The translations under genes were made by a program, and so were the position numbers. DNA of 64,000 bases from Gammaproteobacteria bacterium (lineage in GTDB: Bacteria > Pseudomonadota > Gammaproteobacteria > Chromatiales > Chromatiaceae), in the NCBI GenBank assembly GCA_020445405.1, contig JAGRGQ010000006.1, positions 1 to 64,000 of the forward strand, in the 5' to 3' direction. Shown here in pieces: positions 27,644 to 36,823 of the stretch (position 1 is the first letter of the stretch; every line of letters begins with the position of its first letter). The notes under the pieces were generated by a model. That model ran no database searches, was not told where the DNA came from, and saw only the letters and a list, made by a program, of their open reading frames with translations.

Positions 27644-29029
27644 ATGAAAAAATTCTTTTTTCTGACAATTTTAGTCGTCGCCCTGGTGTTGGGTGCTCCA
27701 GCGGTTATTGGCATCAAGGCTGAGTCACGCTACCAGTTGGCGATTGACCACATTCAGCAGAGCGGGCTTAGAGTGGTGTCGCACAGCTATAGTCGCGGCT
27801 GGTTCGGTGCCAAAGCCGAAACCGGCATCGTTTTCGTCGCGCCCGAAGGCGCATCTGCGGCAACGGGGCCGGACAGCCCGCATCTGACCCTGGTCAGCAC
27901 AATTGCCCATGGTCCACTGGTCTCCACCGGTCTGGGGATCGCGGAAATCGACAGTCAAATCGAATTTGCGGAGAAAACGCTTGCCCTTCCGGATGATCAG
28001 GCGCAAATCCATACGTTGATTGACCTCGACGGCAGCGGCCATACCCGGATCAATCTGCCGGCTGCCGATATGACCGGGTCAGCGAAGATGCCCGATATTT
28101 CGTTTGACGGTCTTTCCGGTGAGATGCAGTTCGGCATCGACGGTGATATCGATACGCATCTGGTTCTGCATGGCCTGGTTGTCGGCAGCGACGGCCAAAA
28201 GCTGCTGGAGCTGGGTGAGACCCGATTGCAATCCAACTCGCGTACCAGTGTCAGCGGGTTGATGCTCGGGAATGGCAAATTCAGCATGCAGCGGCTGAAG
28301 CTGAGCGGCCCTGAGCAGGGTGAGCAGGTTGCAATGCAACAACTGGATGTCGATCTGGCGAGTTCAGAGGAGCTGGAACAGGTTTCAGCCGTGGCAAGCT
28401 ATCGCGTGGAGCGGGTTGAGGTTGGTCACGACGTATATGGGCCGGGTCAGTTGCGCGTCGAGCTGAACCGGCTCTCGGGTCCGGTGCTGGTGCGTCTGCA
28501 ACGGGCCATTACGGATATCAAAAGCCAGAGCATGTCCGATGCGCAGCGCGGTATGGCACTGATGGGCGTGGTGATGAATGTCGCTTCCGAGCTGTTGAAG
28601 GGGGATCCCGGCATTGTCATAAAACCGTTAAGCCTGGTGACGCCGGATGGCACGGTTGAGGGTGAACTGTCGCTGCGTGGCAATGGTCTCCGCCTGGCGG
28701 ATATCTCGAACATGCCGGTGCTGGCCGGCAAACTGGTAGCCGACCTGTCGTTGCGTGCGCCTGAAAAACTGTTCCGGTCGATGCTGGTACAGCAGAGCGC
28801 ACGCAGGTTGAAACAGCAGATAGCCGCGATGATCGAACAGGGAGGTGAGGCGCCCAGGTTGGAGCAGGGCGAGTTGCAGCAGTTGATAGAGCGTCAGGTT
28901 GACCAGCAGCTGAGCGAATGGATTTCGCAGGAGGTTATTGTGCGTGACGGAAGTGACCTCGCCACTGTTGCGTCCCTCTCATCCGGTCTGCTTACGGTAA
29001 ACGGAAAAACCATACCGCTGCCTCAATAG
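27644..29029 (+). CDS. DUF945 (YdgA-like) family protein
   Basis: 461 residues with an N-terminal membrane anchor or signal segment (KKFFFLTILVVALVLGAPAV) and a long periplasmic part. It matches the YdgA/DUF945 family, including YSRGWFGAKAETGIVF near the N-terminus. E. coli YdgA is an inner-membrane-associated protein of unclear function. The C-terminal third is Gln-rich and helical. It converges with prk at a shared terminator (29053-29080). Confidence 0.88.
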   Translation: MKKFFFLTILVVALVLGAPAVIGIKAESRYQLAIDHIQQSGLRVVSHSYSRGWFGAKAETGIVFVAPEGASAATGPDSPHLTLVSTIAHGPLVSTGLGIAEIDSQIEFAEKTLALPDDQAQIHTLIDLDGSGHTRINLPAADMTGSAKMPDISFDGLSGEMQFGIDGDIDTHLVLHGLVVGSDGQKLLELGETRLQSNSRTSVSGLMLGNGKFSMQRLKLSGPEQGEQVAMQQLDVDLASSEELEQVSAVASYRVERVEVGHDVYGPGQLRVELNRLSGPVLVRLQRAITDIKSQSMSDAQRGMALMGVVMNVASELLKGDPGIVIKPLSLVTPDGTVEGELSLRGNGLRLADISNMPVLAGKLVADLSLRAPEKLFRSMLVQQSARRLKQQIAAMIEQGGEAPRLEQGELQQLIERQVDQQLSEWISQEVIVRDGSDLATVASLSSGLLTVNGKTIPLPQ

Positions 29030-29052
29030 CGCGAGGTGATTCAGAAATGCAA

Positions 29053-29080
29053 AAGCCATCCGGCGACCGCCGGATGGCTT
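29053..29080. terminator. Strong bidirectional terminator between DUF945 gene and prk
   Basis: Perfect 12 bp stem AAGCCATCCGGC/GCCGGATGGCTT with a 4 nt loop. On the minus strand it is followed by a short T-run, so it fits best as the prk terminator. The + strand side has only a weak T stretch. Confidence 0.8.
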
Positions 29081-29108
29081 GTCTGCTGAGCAGGCAGACG
29101 CCGGCTGT

Positions 29109-29981
29109 TCAGGCGCCGGCCTTCTCCATCATCCGTTCAATGATCGGCTGCAGAATAATCTCCATCGCAAAACCCATTTTACCCCCCGGAACCACCAGCG
29201 AGTTACGCCGCGACATGAATGAACCGCCAAGCATGGAGAGCAGATAGGGAAAGTCCGTATTCAGTTTCTTCGGATCGCGAAAGCGGATCACAACGAAACT
29301 TTCGTCCGGTGTTGGAATATCGCGCGCGATAAAGGGGTTGGAGGTGTCCACCGTCGGTACCCGCTGGAAGTTGATATCGGTACGGGAGAACTGAGGCGTA
29401 ATGTGGTTGATATAGTCAGGCATGCGCCGCAGGATGGTGTCGACAATAGCCTCTTCACTGTAGCCACGCTCGGCGTTGTCGCGAAAAATCTTCTGGATCC
29501 ACTCCAGGTTGACGATTGGTACCACACCCACACCCAGATCGACATGCTGGGAAATATTGTAGTTTTCCGTTACCGCCAGGCCGTGCAACCCTTCGTAAAA
29601 GAGCAGATCGGTACCGCTCTCAATCTCTTCCCACGGGGTGAACTCGCCGGCTTTCTTCTCCGTGCCCAGGCGGGCGTTATGCTCCTCGGCCTCTTCCTGA
29701 CTGTGCAGATAGTAGCGTTTCATGCCGGTGCCGGTTTCGCCGTAGGTCCGGAACAGCTCCTCCAGTTTGTCAAAGCAGTTGGCGTCCGGACCGAAGTGGC
29801 TCAAACCCTCGGCAATTTTTTTACGCATCGCAGCCCGGTCGTAACAGTGAAAACTGTCTCCCTCGACAACGGCTGGCTTGAATCCGTCGCGATAGAAAAT
29901 ATGCTCGAAAGCGCGCTTTACAGTAGTGGTTCCAGCCCCCGACGAGCCGGTTACTGCAACGACAGGATGCTGAGTGGACAT
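29109..29981 (-). CDS. prk: Phosphoribulokinase (Calvin cycle)
   Basis: Makes ribulose-1,5-bisphosphate from ribulose-5-phosphate and ATP, the Calvin-cycle step before RuBisCO. 290 residues, the short bacterial (class I) form. The P-loop is VTGSSGAGTTTVKRAF, with VEGDSFHCYDRAAMR and LLFYEGLHG as substrate and catalytic blocks. GGGAG sits 7 nt before the ATG. RuBisCO genes are not in the window. The neighbours, nhaD and the DAB operon, fit an autotrophic setting. Confidence 0.96.
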   Translation of the reverse strand: MSTQHPVVAVTGSSGAGTTTVKRAFEHIFYRDGFKPAVVEGDSFHCYDRAAMRKKIAEGLSHFGPDANCFDKLEELFRTYGETGTGMKRYYLHSQEEAEEHNARLGTEKKAGEFTPWEEIESGTDLLFYEGLHGLAVTENYNISQHVDLGVGVVPIVNLEWIQKIFRDNAERGYSEEAIVDTILRRMPDYINHITPQFSRTDINFQRVPTVDTSNPFIARDIPTPDESFVVIRFRDPKKLNTDFPYLLSMLGGSFMSRRNSLVVPGGKMGFAMEIILQPIIERMMEKAGA

Positions 29982-30363
29982 GAAATTCTCCCTAGAGGTT
30001 ACACCATTTCTCCAGCCGTAATTAACTGATTAAGCTGGAATAATACCGTTCGATAACCGCTTTTTAGCGCGGTAACTCCGTTGCAAACATGGTAATCGAG
30101 TGGCGAAATATATCACGAACCCATTCAGTCTGAATGGTCCCTGTTCTGATGCCAGACTAAGATATTTCTATGAAATACGCCGTGGTGTGCAGCCGATCGG
30201 GTATGCGGCAGCGGACTGAATTGGAGCGGAGATATGCACAGGTCGGCCGGGACAATTTCCTCGCGGTGCAATGAACTGAGGCTCCGCCGCCCCCGGTGAG
30301 GGGCACAGCGCAGCCTGGATTAAAACTGAAACTATCCGTCGTTAACCCTGGCGGTCACGCCGG
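29982..30363. other. Interval between prk and nhaD (prk upstream region)
   Basis: 382 bp. It contains the prk upstream region with a perfect palindrome at 30121-30137 (listed separately) and a stem-loop GCCCC-6-GGGGC at 30289-30305, which has no T-run and so is a weak nhaD terminator candidate. No gene or RNA was recognised. Confidence 0.5.
30121..30137. promoter_or_regulatory. Perfect palindrome upstream of prk (candidate operator)
   Basis: CCATTCAG-T-CTGAATGG: 8 bp arms around one base, 140 bp before the prk start. LysR-type regulators such as CbbR often control Calvin genes, but their usual T-N11-A shape is not what is seen here, so no regulator is named. Confidence 0.4.
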
Positions 30364-31821
30364 TCAGAACAGACGGGCGTTGATCCACAGGTGGCTGTAG
30401 ATGCTCGCCGCGTAGCCCAGGGCAATAACCGGGGTCCATTTCAGATGGCCGAAAAAGGTGTATTTACCCCGTGCCTGCCCCATAAGCGCCACGCCGGCGG
30501 CCGATCCGATAGACAGCAAGGAACCGCCGACGCCGGCGGTGAGCGTTACCAGCAGCCACTGTCCCATCGACATGCCGGGTTCCATGGTGAGCACGGCAAA
30601 CATAACCGGAATATTATCGACGATGGCGGAGAGCAGCCCGACGATGACGTTGGCGGAGGTCGCTCCCAGGCCGTCATACATCAATTCGGATACCAGCGCC
30701 AGATAGCCGATGAAACCCAGTCCGCCCACGCAGAGCACGACGCCGTAGAAGAAGAACAGCGTGTCCCACTCCGCCCGCGCGACCTTGTTGAATACATCGA
30801 ATGCAACGGCATCGCCCAACTGCCCGTCGTGTTCCATCTCGGTTTGGTCTGCCAGGCTTGGAGGGTGATCTTTATGAAAAGTCTTTTTCAGATAGAAGCC
30901 GAAGAATTGCAGATATGCCAGGCCGGTCAGCATGCCGATAACGGGCGGCAGGTGCAGAAAGTTGTGAAATCCCACCGCGGTGGCGATGGTCATCAGGAAC
31001 AGAAAAATAATGCGTTTGGCGCCACGTTTCATCGGGACCGAGGCGCCGCCGCCGGTGGGTTGCTGATTCGGCACCGCGAAGATCATGATAACGGCGGGCA
31101 CAAACCAGTTGATTACAGAGGGTAAGAACAGCGCAAAGAATGTCCAGAAATCCACCATTCCCTGCGGAGTTTCTATTCCCTTCTGCCACACCATCAGCGT
31201 GGTGATATCTCCGAAAGGACTGAAAGCGCCCCCGGCGTTGGCTGCCACCACAATGTTGATGCAGGCGAGCAGCACGAACTTGGTATTATCGCCGCCCACC
31301 GCCATAACCACCGCGCACATCAGCAGCGCGGTGGTGAGATTATCGGCGACCGGCGAAATGAAGAATGCCAGGATGCCGGTGATCCAGAACAGTGCGCGGA
31401 AGCCAAAACCTTTGCGTACCAGCCAGGAGCGCAGTGCTTCGAAAACGTTGCGTTCGTCCATGGCATTGATATAGGTCATTGCCACCAACAGGAAAAGCAT
31501 CAGCTCGGCGTATTCAAGCAGGTTGTGCCGTACTGCCTGTTCGGCCACATGGACGCCCAGTTCCGGATGTCCGTGGTAGACAATTGCTATTATTGCCCAG
31601 ATAATGCCTGCGGCCAGGATGACCGGCTTGGATTTGCGCAGGTGGGTAAATTCTTCCGCCATGACCAGTCCATAGGCCACCACGAACAGGGCAACAGCGG
31701 CATATCCCGCCCAGTGGTCAGTGAGATCCAGATGGCTTTCTTCGCCGCCTGACGCCAGGGCGAAACCTGGAACCGCAATCGAAAATAACAGAAACAATAG
31801 CTTTTTCACTGAAGTGGTCAC
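30364..31821 (-). CDS. nhaD: Sodium/proton antiporter NhaD
   Basis: Inner-membrane Na+/H+ antiporter of the NhaD (IT superfamily) type. 485 residues with an N-terminal hydrophobic segment and about 12 further membrane segments. Landmarks: FISPVADNLTTALLMCAVVM, NAGGAFSPFGDITTLMVWQ and LSAIVDNIPVMFAVL, the paired reentrant-loop motifs. The GTG at 31821 follows AGGA by 8 nt. It is divergent from the DAB-like operon, sharing a 248 bp intergenic region. The pairing suggests a link between ion gradients and carbon uptake, which is inference. Confidence 0.95.
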   Translation of the reverse strand: MTTSVKKLLFLLFSIAVPGFALASGGEESHLDLTDHWAGYAAVALFVVAYGLVMAEEFTHLRKSKPVILAAGIIWAIIAIVYHGHPELGVHVAEQAVRHNLLEYAELMLFLLVAMTYINAMDERNVFEALRSWLVRKGFGFRALFWITGILAFFISPVADNLTTALLMCAVVMAVGGDNTKFVLLACINIVVAANAGGAFSPFGDITTLMVWQKGIETPQGMVDFWTFFALFLPSVINWFVPAVIMIFAVPNQQPTGGGASVPMKRGAKRIIFLFLMTIATAVGFHNFLHLPPVIGMLTGLAYLQFFGFYLKKTFHKDHPPSLADQTEMEHDGQLGDAVAFDVFNKVARAEWDTLFFFYGVVLCVGGLGFIGYLALVSELMYDGLGATSANVIVGLLSAIVDNIPVMFAVLTMEPGMSMGQWLLVTLTAGVGGSLLSIGSAAGVALMGQARGKYTFFGHLKWTPVIALGYAASIYSHLWINARLF

Positions 31822-31900
31822 GTTATGATCCTGAGTTGTGATTTATTGTTGATCGACCTGCCCACCCAAACAGCCTGAAAATAGACGCTGCAATTTTTTT

Positions 31901-31924
31901 GAAACATGATTGTAAACATGTTTC
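31901..31924. promoter_or_regulatory. Palindrome between nhaD and the DAB operon (candidate operator)
   Basis: Perfect inverted repeat GAAACATG-N8-CATGTTTC. It lies in the intergenic region between the divergent nhaD and the NuoM-like/dabA operon, just upstream of a possible promoter at 31927-31956. The position would suit control of either or both operons. Confidence 0.45.
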
Positions 31925-31926
31925 GG

Positions 31927-31956
31927 CTGACAAGGGAGTGTTGATTGACTAATTAT
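31927..31956 (+). promoter_or_regulatory. Possible sigma-70 promoter of the DAB operon
   Basis: CTGACA followed by an 18 nt spacer and AATTAT. Matches to consensus are moderate. It abuts the palindrome at 31901-31924, which would place that palindrome near -50. Weak evidence. Confidence 0.3.
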
Positions 31957-32069
31957 TACAGGGTCCACCCCGCAAATGCCATGCATAATGCCGGTGATTT
32001 AATAAATCATGATGCCTGCATTATCCTGGTCCGCGAATCGGTTGTCGGGGACGGAATGTTTTTCAGGGC

Positions 32070-33530
32070 ATGGGCATACTAACACTTCTACTGGCGGTTC
32101 CGCTGTTCGGCGCCGGCCTGATTGCGGCAATGCCGTCTGATTCAGGGCGCCTGATCCGAGGCATCGCACTCGGGACAGGGGTACTGACGCTGGCCACCGC
32201 CTGGGGTCTGCTGGCAGGATTCGACCCCGACATTTCGGGACTACAGTTTTCCGAAGTACATCGATGGAATCCACGCATGGGTACTTCGTTCGCCCTCGGC
32301 GTTGACGGTTTCTCGCTACCGATGGTGCTGCTGGCCACGCTGCTCGGCTTGGTTGCAATCCTGGCGTCAACCAATGTCCGTCAGCCCACCAAAATCTATT
32401 ATCTGTTGATGCTGGTGCTGGAAGCCGCAATGCTGGGGGTATTCCTGGCGCAGGACTGGGCTCTTTTCTACGTTTTCTGGGAATTGACGCTCATTCCACT
32501 GTTTTTTCTCATTGACCGCTGGGGTGGTGCAAACCGCCATGGTGCGGCGCTCAACTTCTTTCTCTATACCATGGGGGGATCGGTATTTCTGCTGATCAGT
32601 CTGCTGGTTTTGTTCGATGCCGTACCTGGGCATTCGTTCTCAATGGGGGATATCGCCAGTGGTGCAGCGAGGTTGCCTGAACAGACTCAGGTACTGATTT
32701 TTCTGGGTTTTCTGCTCGGTTTTGGCGTCAAGATGCCGATTTTCCCGATCCATGGCTGGCTGCCACTGGCGCATGTGGAGGCAGCCAGCCCGGTCAGCAT
32801 TCTGCTCTCCGGGATTCTGCTGAAGATGGGCTCATACGGTCTGATCAGGGCGACCGGCACGCTGCCAGACGGGGTACTGGCACTGCAGGGAGCGCTGATC
32901 GGATTGGCGCTCGTCAGCCTGATCTACGGTGGCGTGCTCGCCTGGCGGCAGAGTGATCTGAAAGCGATGATCGCCTACTCGTCCGTCAGCCACATGGGTG
33001 TGGTACTGGTGGGGATCGCCGCGCTGAATGTGGCGGGACTCACCGGCGCAGTTATGCAGATGGTGGCCCACGGGCTGGTCGCGGGTGCGCTGTTTCTGCT
33101 GATCGGCCTCATGTATGAACGAACGCACACCCGGGAAATCAACGATTACAGCTCGCTGGTGCGGGTGACGCCGCGTTTTGCCGTATTTACCACGCTGGCG
33201 TTCGTTGCGGCTGTCAGTCTGCCCGGAACCGTCGGCTTCGTTGCGGAACTGCACGCACTGATCGGCGGATTTCAGCGCTGGGGCTGGCTGGTGCTGGTGC
33301 TCAGCCTGGGCGTCATGATCAGCGCCGCATATGCCATCCGTAGCGTAGGCCGACTGTTTACCGGGCCGATTAGACCGCGCATGCGCCACGTTCCTGACCT
33401 GCGCGGAGAGGAGATGGTTGCCGCCGCCGTGCTGACCTCGGGAATTGTTTTATTGGGACTGTATCCGGCACCCGCGTTGCGTCTGGTCTCCGCATCCGTC
33501 TCACGCTTCAGCCTGGCGTTTGGTCTCTGA
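32070..33530 (+). CDS. NuoM-like proton-translocating subunit, first gene of the DAB operon
   Basis: 486-residue membrane protein of the proton-translocating quinone oxidoreductase/Mrp antiporter family, closest in appearance to NuoM. About 14 membrane segments. All four conserved charged sites are present: E138 in FWELTLIPLFF, K221 in GVKMPIFPIHGWLP, K252 in LLKMGSYGL and E393 in GTVGFVAEL. It therefore looks functional for ion translocation. Its TGA and the dabA ATG overlap (TGATG). No other nuo genes are near, so it belongs to the carbon-uptake cluster, not to complex I. Confidence 0.88.
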   Translation: MGILTLLLAVPLFGAGLIAAMPSDSGRLIRGIALGTGVLTLATAWGLLAGFDPDISGLQFSEVHRWNPRMGTSFALGVDGFSLPMVLLATLLGLVAILASTNVRQPTKIYYLLMLVLEAAMLGVFLAQDWALFYVFWELTLIPLFFLIDRWGGANRHGAALNFFLYTMGGSVFLLISLLVLFDAVPGHSFSMGDIASGAARLPEQTQVLIFLGFLLGFGVKMPIFPIHGWLPLAHVEAASPVSILLSGILLKMGSYGLIRATGTLPDGVLALQGALIGLALVSLIYGGVLAWRQSDLKAMIAYSSVSHMGVVLVGIAALNVAGLTGAVMQMVAHGLVAGALFLLIGLMYERTHTREINDYSSLVRVTPRFAVFTTLAFVAAVSLPGTVGFVAELHALIGGFQRWGWLVLVLSLGVMISAAYAIRSVGRLFTGPIRPRMRHVPDLRGEEMVAAAVLTSGIVLLGLYPAPALRLVSASVSRFSLAFGL

Positions 33531-36500
33531 TGCCCGGAAATTCGCCCACAACCGACGATGTACGTGATCAGCTGAGGGAGGCCGTCGCTCATCTCGAGCA
33601 TGTTCTTCCCGGACAGCCTCCGATCCGTGATTTTGTCCATCACAACACGCTCCACGGCCTTCAGCACCTGGAGTTCAGCGAAGCGCTGGCCGAGGCTGAG
33701 CGGCTCACGGGCGCCCGTGGTTTTCTTACCGACGACGAGTTCAGGCAATTTTATGCGACAGGGCGCATAACGCGCAGGGATCTGTCACGGGTACTGAATG
33801 AAGATCCTGATCTGGATGCGGCGGGCGTAGTGGCACATACCGGGCAGCGTCAACTTCGTCGCCAGGATATCTACCTGATTGCACTGCTGCACCCGTTAAC
33901 AGTTACCAGTTCCAGCCAGTTGAACTGGCAAATTGAGGAACTGGATGCATTGCGCCGTTTTCAGGCCGATGTGCAGCGGCCGGATCGCGGCCGATTGCTG
34001 GCTGCTGCCGCAAAATCGGGATCCGGTGGAGAGGCGGCGGCAGTAGCGGATCTGTGGGGCGCCTGTCTTGAGCGTTTGGGGCTTACCCACTATCTGCTGC
34101 ATCCAGAAGATCTGGTCGACCTTTCCGCGGAACAGGCGCAGCAGATGCTGATCGAGCTGCTGGGCGAAGAGGAGGGCGATAGCCAGCCGGCAACGGTCCG
34201 GCTGATCCGCAAGGAGTCGGAACATATGCTGAACCAGCTGCTGGAGAGAGTCGGCCGGGATCTCACCTTTGCCGGTTTTCTGCTGGCGGTAACCGGATAC
34301 GATGTGCAGGATGAGCTGCAACCCGGCTTGTTGCGGCAGGTTGCCGGCTGTCTCGACCTGGGCCTTGCCGCCTGGCGCGGCGAAGACCGCGGCGAAGGTT
34401 TCTATGCAGCATGGCGCCGCGCCGCATGCCAGGATACGAACCGGGTGTTCGGGGAGATTTCCGGCCGGCACGCTCATCTGGAGTCGTTGCCTGAAGATCC
34501 CGTGGACGCGATAGTGAGTGAGTTGCGCCGTCTTGGGCTGCGCCAGGAGAGGTGGACCGGATATCTCGAGCGGCTGGCGCTGGAACTGCCCGGATGGTCG
34601 GGCATGTTTCTCTGGCGTCATCTGCATCCCCGATTTCGAGGTGTGGCTCCCGGCGGTGTCCGGATGGAAGACTACCTGGCGGTGCGAATCGTACTCGAGC
34701 GGATATTCTGTCAGCGGCTCTGCACCCGGTTATGGGGACTCGAGGCGGGTCTGGATTCCATCCGCAAGCATTTCCGCCATCACAGCGCCGAATTTCTGGT
34801 TCGCTGCACCCTGTATAGCGCCCGTCTTCCGGAGTACCTGTCAAGTCTTGCCCAGAACCTGACCGAACACAGCGCCCAAAACAGTCCGGGCGAGGAGTCC
34901 TGGTGGCATCTGGCGCAGATGATCAGCACCTGGCGTCAGAGCGCGGCGGCCGATCGTCCGCTGGGACACACCGTTTATCGCACTGCATGGCCCCTCTTCA
35001 GGCTCTGCCAGCACCTCGGATTGAGTGGTGCCGAACTGCGCAATCTGCAGCAGCCGCAACTGGAGGCACTGATCGAGACACTGGATCGGATACCGGAGCG
35101 GCGGCGTGGATATATCTGGCTCCGGGCATACGAGCTGCACTACCGTGATCAGTTGTTCAATGCTTTGCTGGACAACCATGGCCGTGAACCCGGTCGTATG
35201 AACGAGGTATCAGCGCAACTGGTGTTCTGCATGGATGACCGCGAAGAGGGGTTTCGCCGCCATCTGGAGGAGATTGACCCGCGATTGGAGACCTATGGGG
35301 GCGCCGCCCATTTCAATGTTCCCAATATCTGGCGCGATCTGGATGGCGTCGTATCCCGGCTTACCCCGGTCGCGGTCGACCCGGCGCATGAGATTCGCGA
35401 GGTTGCCAGATCCGGCAGCGAGTGTCTGCAGCAACAGCGCATGGAGCGGCGCGGCATCCGCTCCGGACTGGGGCATCTGCTGCACCAGGAGATCCGGCGC
35501 AACCTGCTCAGCTCGGCACTGCTGATAACGCTGGCGGCGCCGGGTGCGCTGATCACGCTGCTGGGAAAGCTGCTCTTTCCGCTGGCGTTCGGAGTCCGGG
35601 TCCTGAGTCTGCGCAACAGATTCGATTCTGTGGTGCCGACCGAGTTGGCGGTGACCGCCGAAGCCGACGCATTCGAGCCGACGCCGGAGCATCCGCGTAT
35701 CGGTTTCAATGAAGATGAACAGCTGGACCGGATCGAGGCGCTGCTGCGCAATATCGGTCTGATAGACCGATTTTCCCCGCTGGTTGTAATCGTCGGGCAC
35801 GGTTCCAGCAGCCAGAATAATCCCCATCTGGCGGCGTATGACTGCGGTGCCTGCAGCGGACGCCACAGCGGACCCAACGCCAGGATAGCCGCGGCAATTG
35901 CAAACCGTCAGCAGATACGCCGGCGGTTGTCGTCCGAACGAGGCATTTCGATTCCGGCCGCAACCTGGTTTATCGGCGCCGAGCATAACACCTGCAGTGA
36001 GGAGATCGAGTGGTATGAATTGCAGGATCTGCCAGGCGGCCTGGCGGTTCAGTTCTCCAGGCTGCAGTCGTCGCTGCATGAAGCGGGGCGCCGCCATGCC
36101 CATGAGCGCTGCCGCCGCCTGGCTTCGGCGCCCAGATCCCCGACACCGGATCAGGCCTTGCGGCATGTCCGGGAACGCGCCTTCGATTTCAGCCAGCCAC
36201 GGCCGGAGCTGGGTCATGCAACCAACGCCGCGGCGTTGGTTGGACGCCGCTGCATGAGCCGCGGTGTTTTCTTCGACCGCAGGGTGTTTCTGATCTCCTA
36301 CGACCATGCCGGCGATCCGGATGGCAGAGTGCTCGAACGCTTGCTGCTGGCCAATGCACCGGTGGGTGCGGGCATCAGTCTGGAGTATTACTTTTCCACT
36401 GTGGACAATCAGGGATACGGCGCGGGTTCCAAGGTGACGCACAACATAACCGGTCTGTTCGGCGTGATGGATGGTACCACTTCCGATCTGCGCACCGGAC

Positions 36501-36823
36501 TGCCGCTGCAGATGGTTGAGATACACGAGGCGATGCGGTTACAGGTCGTGGTGGAGGTCGGGACAGAGACCCTGGAGGCAATCTACGCGCGCCAGCCCGA
36601 ACTGCAGCAGTTGATAGGAAACGGTTGGATCCTGCTTGCCGCAATGGATCCCGCTACCGGCGCGATCTCGGTATTCAAACCCGGGCTTGGATTTGTTCCC
36701 TGGGAGGGAGAGAAGAAAGCGTTGCCGCGGAGCAGCTGCTCCGCCGACTGCTATCGCGACCGGAGCGGTCCGGTGCCACCTGCGCTGGTAACCGCCAGGC
36801 TGGGAGAAACGGATGCTGCCTAG
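33530..36823 (+). CDS. dabA: DabA-like inorganic carbon transporter subunit (DUF2309/UPF0753)
   Basis: 1097-residue soluble protein of the DUF2309 family. DabA with DabB forms an energy-coupled bicarbonate/CO2 accumulation system in Halothiobacillus and Thiomicrospira/Hydrogenovibrio relatives, and contains a beta-carbonic-anhydrase-like zinc site. Those ligands are visible: C567 and D569 in VFCMDDREEG, H757 in VGHGSSSQNN and C772 in YDCGACSG. The H-to-C spacing of 15 matches that of the reported DabA site. N-terminal landmark: IRDFVHHNTLHGLQHLEF. It is longer than the ~830-residue short DabA forms. Flanked by one NuoM-like gene upstream and NuoL/NuoM-like genes downstream. Confidence 0.93.
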   Translation: MPGNSPTTDDVRDQLREAVAHLEHVLPGQPPIRDFVHHNTLHGLQHLEFSEALAEAERLTGARGFLTDDEFRQFYATGRITRRDLSRVLNEDPDLDAAGVVAHTGQRQLRRQDIYLIALLHPLTVTSSSQLNWQIEELDALRRFQADVQRPDRGRLLAAAAKSGSGGEAAAVADLWGACLERLGLTHYLLHPEDLVDLSAEQAQQMLIELLGEEEGDSQPATVRLIRKESEHMLNQLLERVGRDLTFAGFLLAVTGYDVQDELQPGLLRQVAGCLDLGLAAWRGEDRGEGFYAAWRRAACQDTNRVFGEISGRHAHLESLPEDPVDAIVSELRRLGLRQERWTGYLERLALELPGWSGMFLWRHLHPRFRGVAPGGVRMEDYLAVRIVLERIFCQRLCTRLWGLEAGLDSIRKHFRHHSAEFLVRCTLYSARLPEYLSSLAQNLTEHSAQNSPGEESWWHLAQMISTWRQSAAADRPLGHTVYRTAWPLFRLCQHLGLSGAELRNLQQPQLEALIETLDRIPERRRGYIWLRAYELHYRDQLFNALLDNHGREPGRMNEVSAQLVFCMDDREEGFRRHLEEIDPRLETYGGAAHFNVPNIWRDLDGVVSRLTPVAVDPAHEIREVARSGSECLQQQRMERRGIRSGLGHLLHQEIRRNLLSSALLITLAAPGALITLLGKLLFPLAFGVRVLSLRNRFDSVVPTELAVTAEADAFEPTPEHPRIGFNEDEQLDRIEALLRNIGLIDRFSPLVVIVGHGSSSQNNPHLAAYDCGACSGRHSGPNARIAAAIANRQQIRRRLSSERGISIPAATWFIGAEHNTCSEEIEWYELQDLPGGLAVQFSRLQSSLHEAGRRHAHERCRRLASAPRSPTPDQALRHVRERAFDFSQPRPELGHATNAAALVGRRCMSRGVFFDRRVFLISYDHAGDPDGRVLERLLLANAPVGAGISLEYYFSTVDNQGYGAGSKVTHNITGLFGVMDGTTSDLRTGLPLQMVEIHEAMRLQVVVEVGTETLEAIYARQPELQQLIGNGWILLAAMDPATGAISVFKPGLGFVPWEGEKKALPRSSCSADCYRDRSGPVPPALVTARLGETDAA

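Noticed and set aside
35210..36526. Long open frame (438 codons) antisense to dabA
   Set aside because: It lies wholly opposite a clearly conserved coding region. It is Arg/Gln/Ala-rich with no domain and is the usual shadow frame of GC-rich genes.
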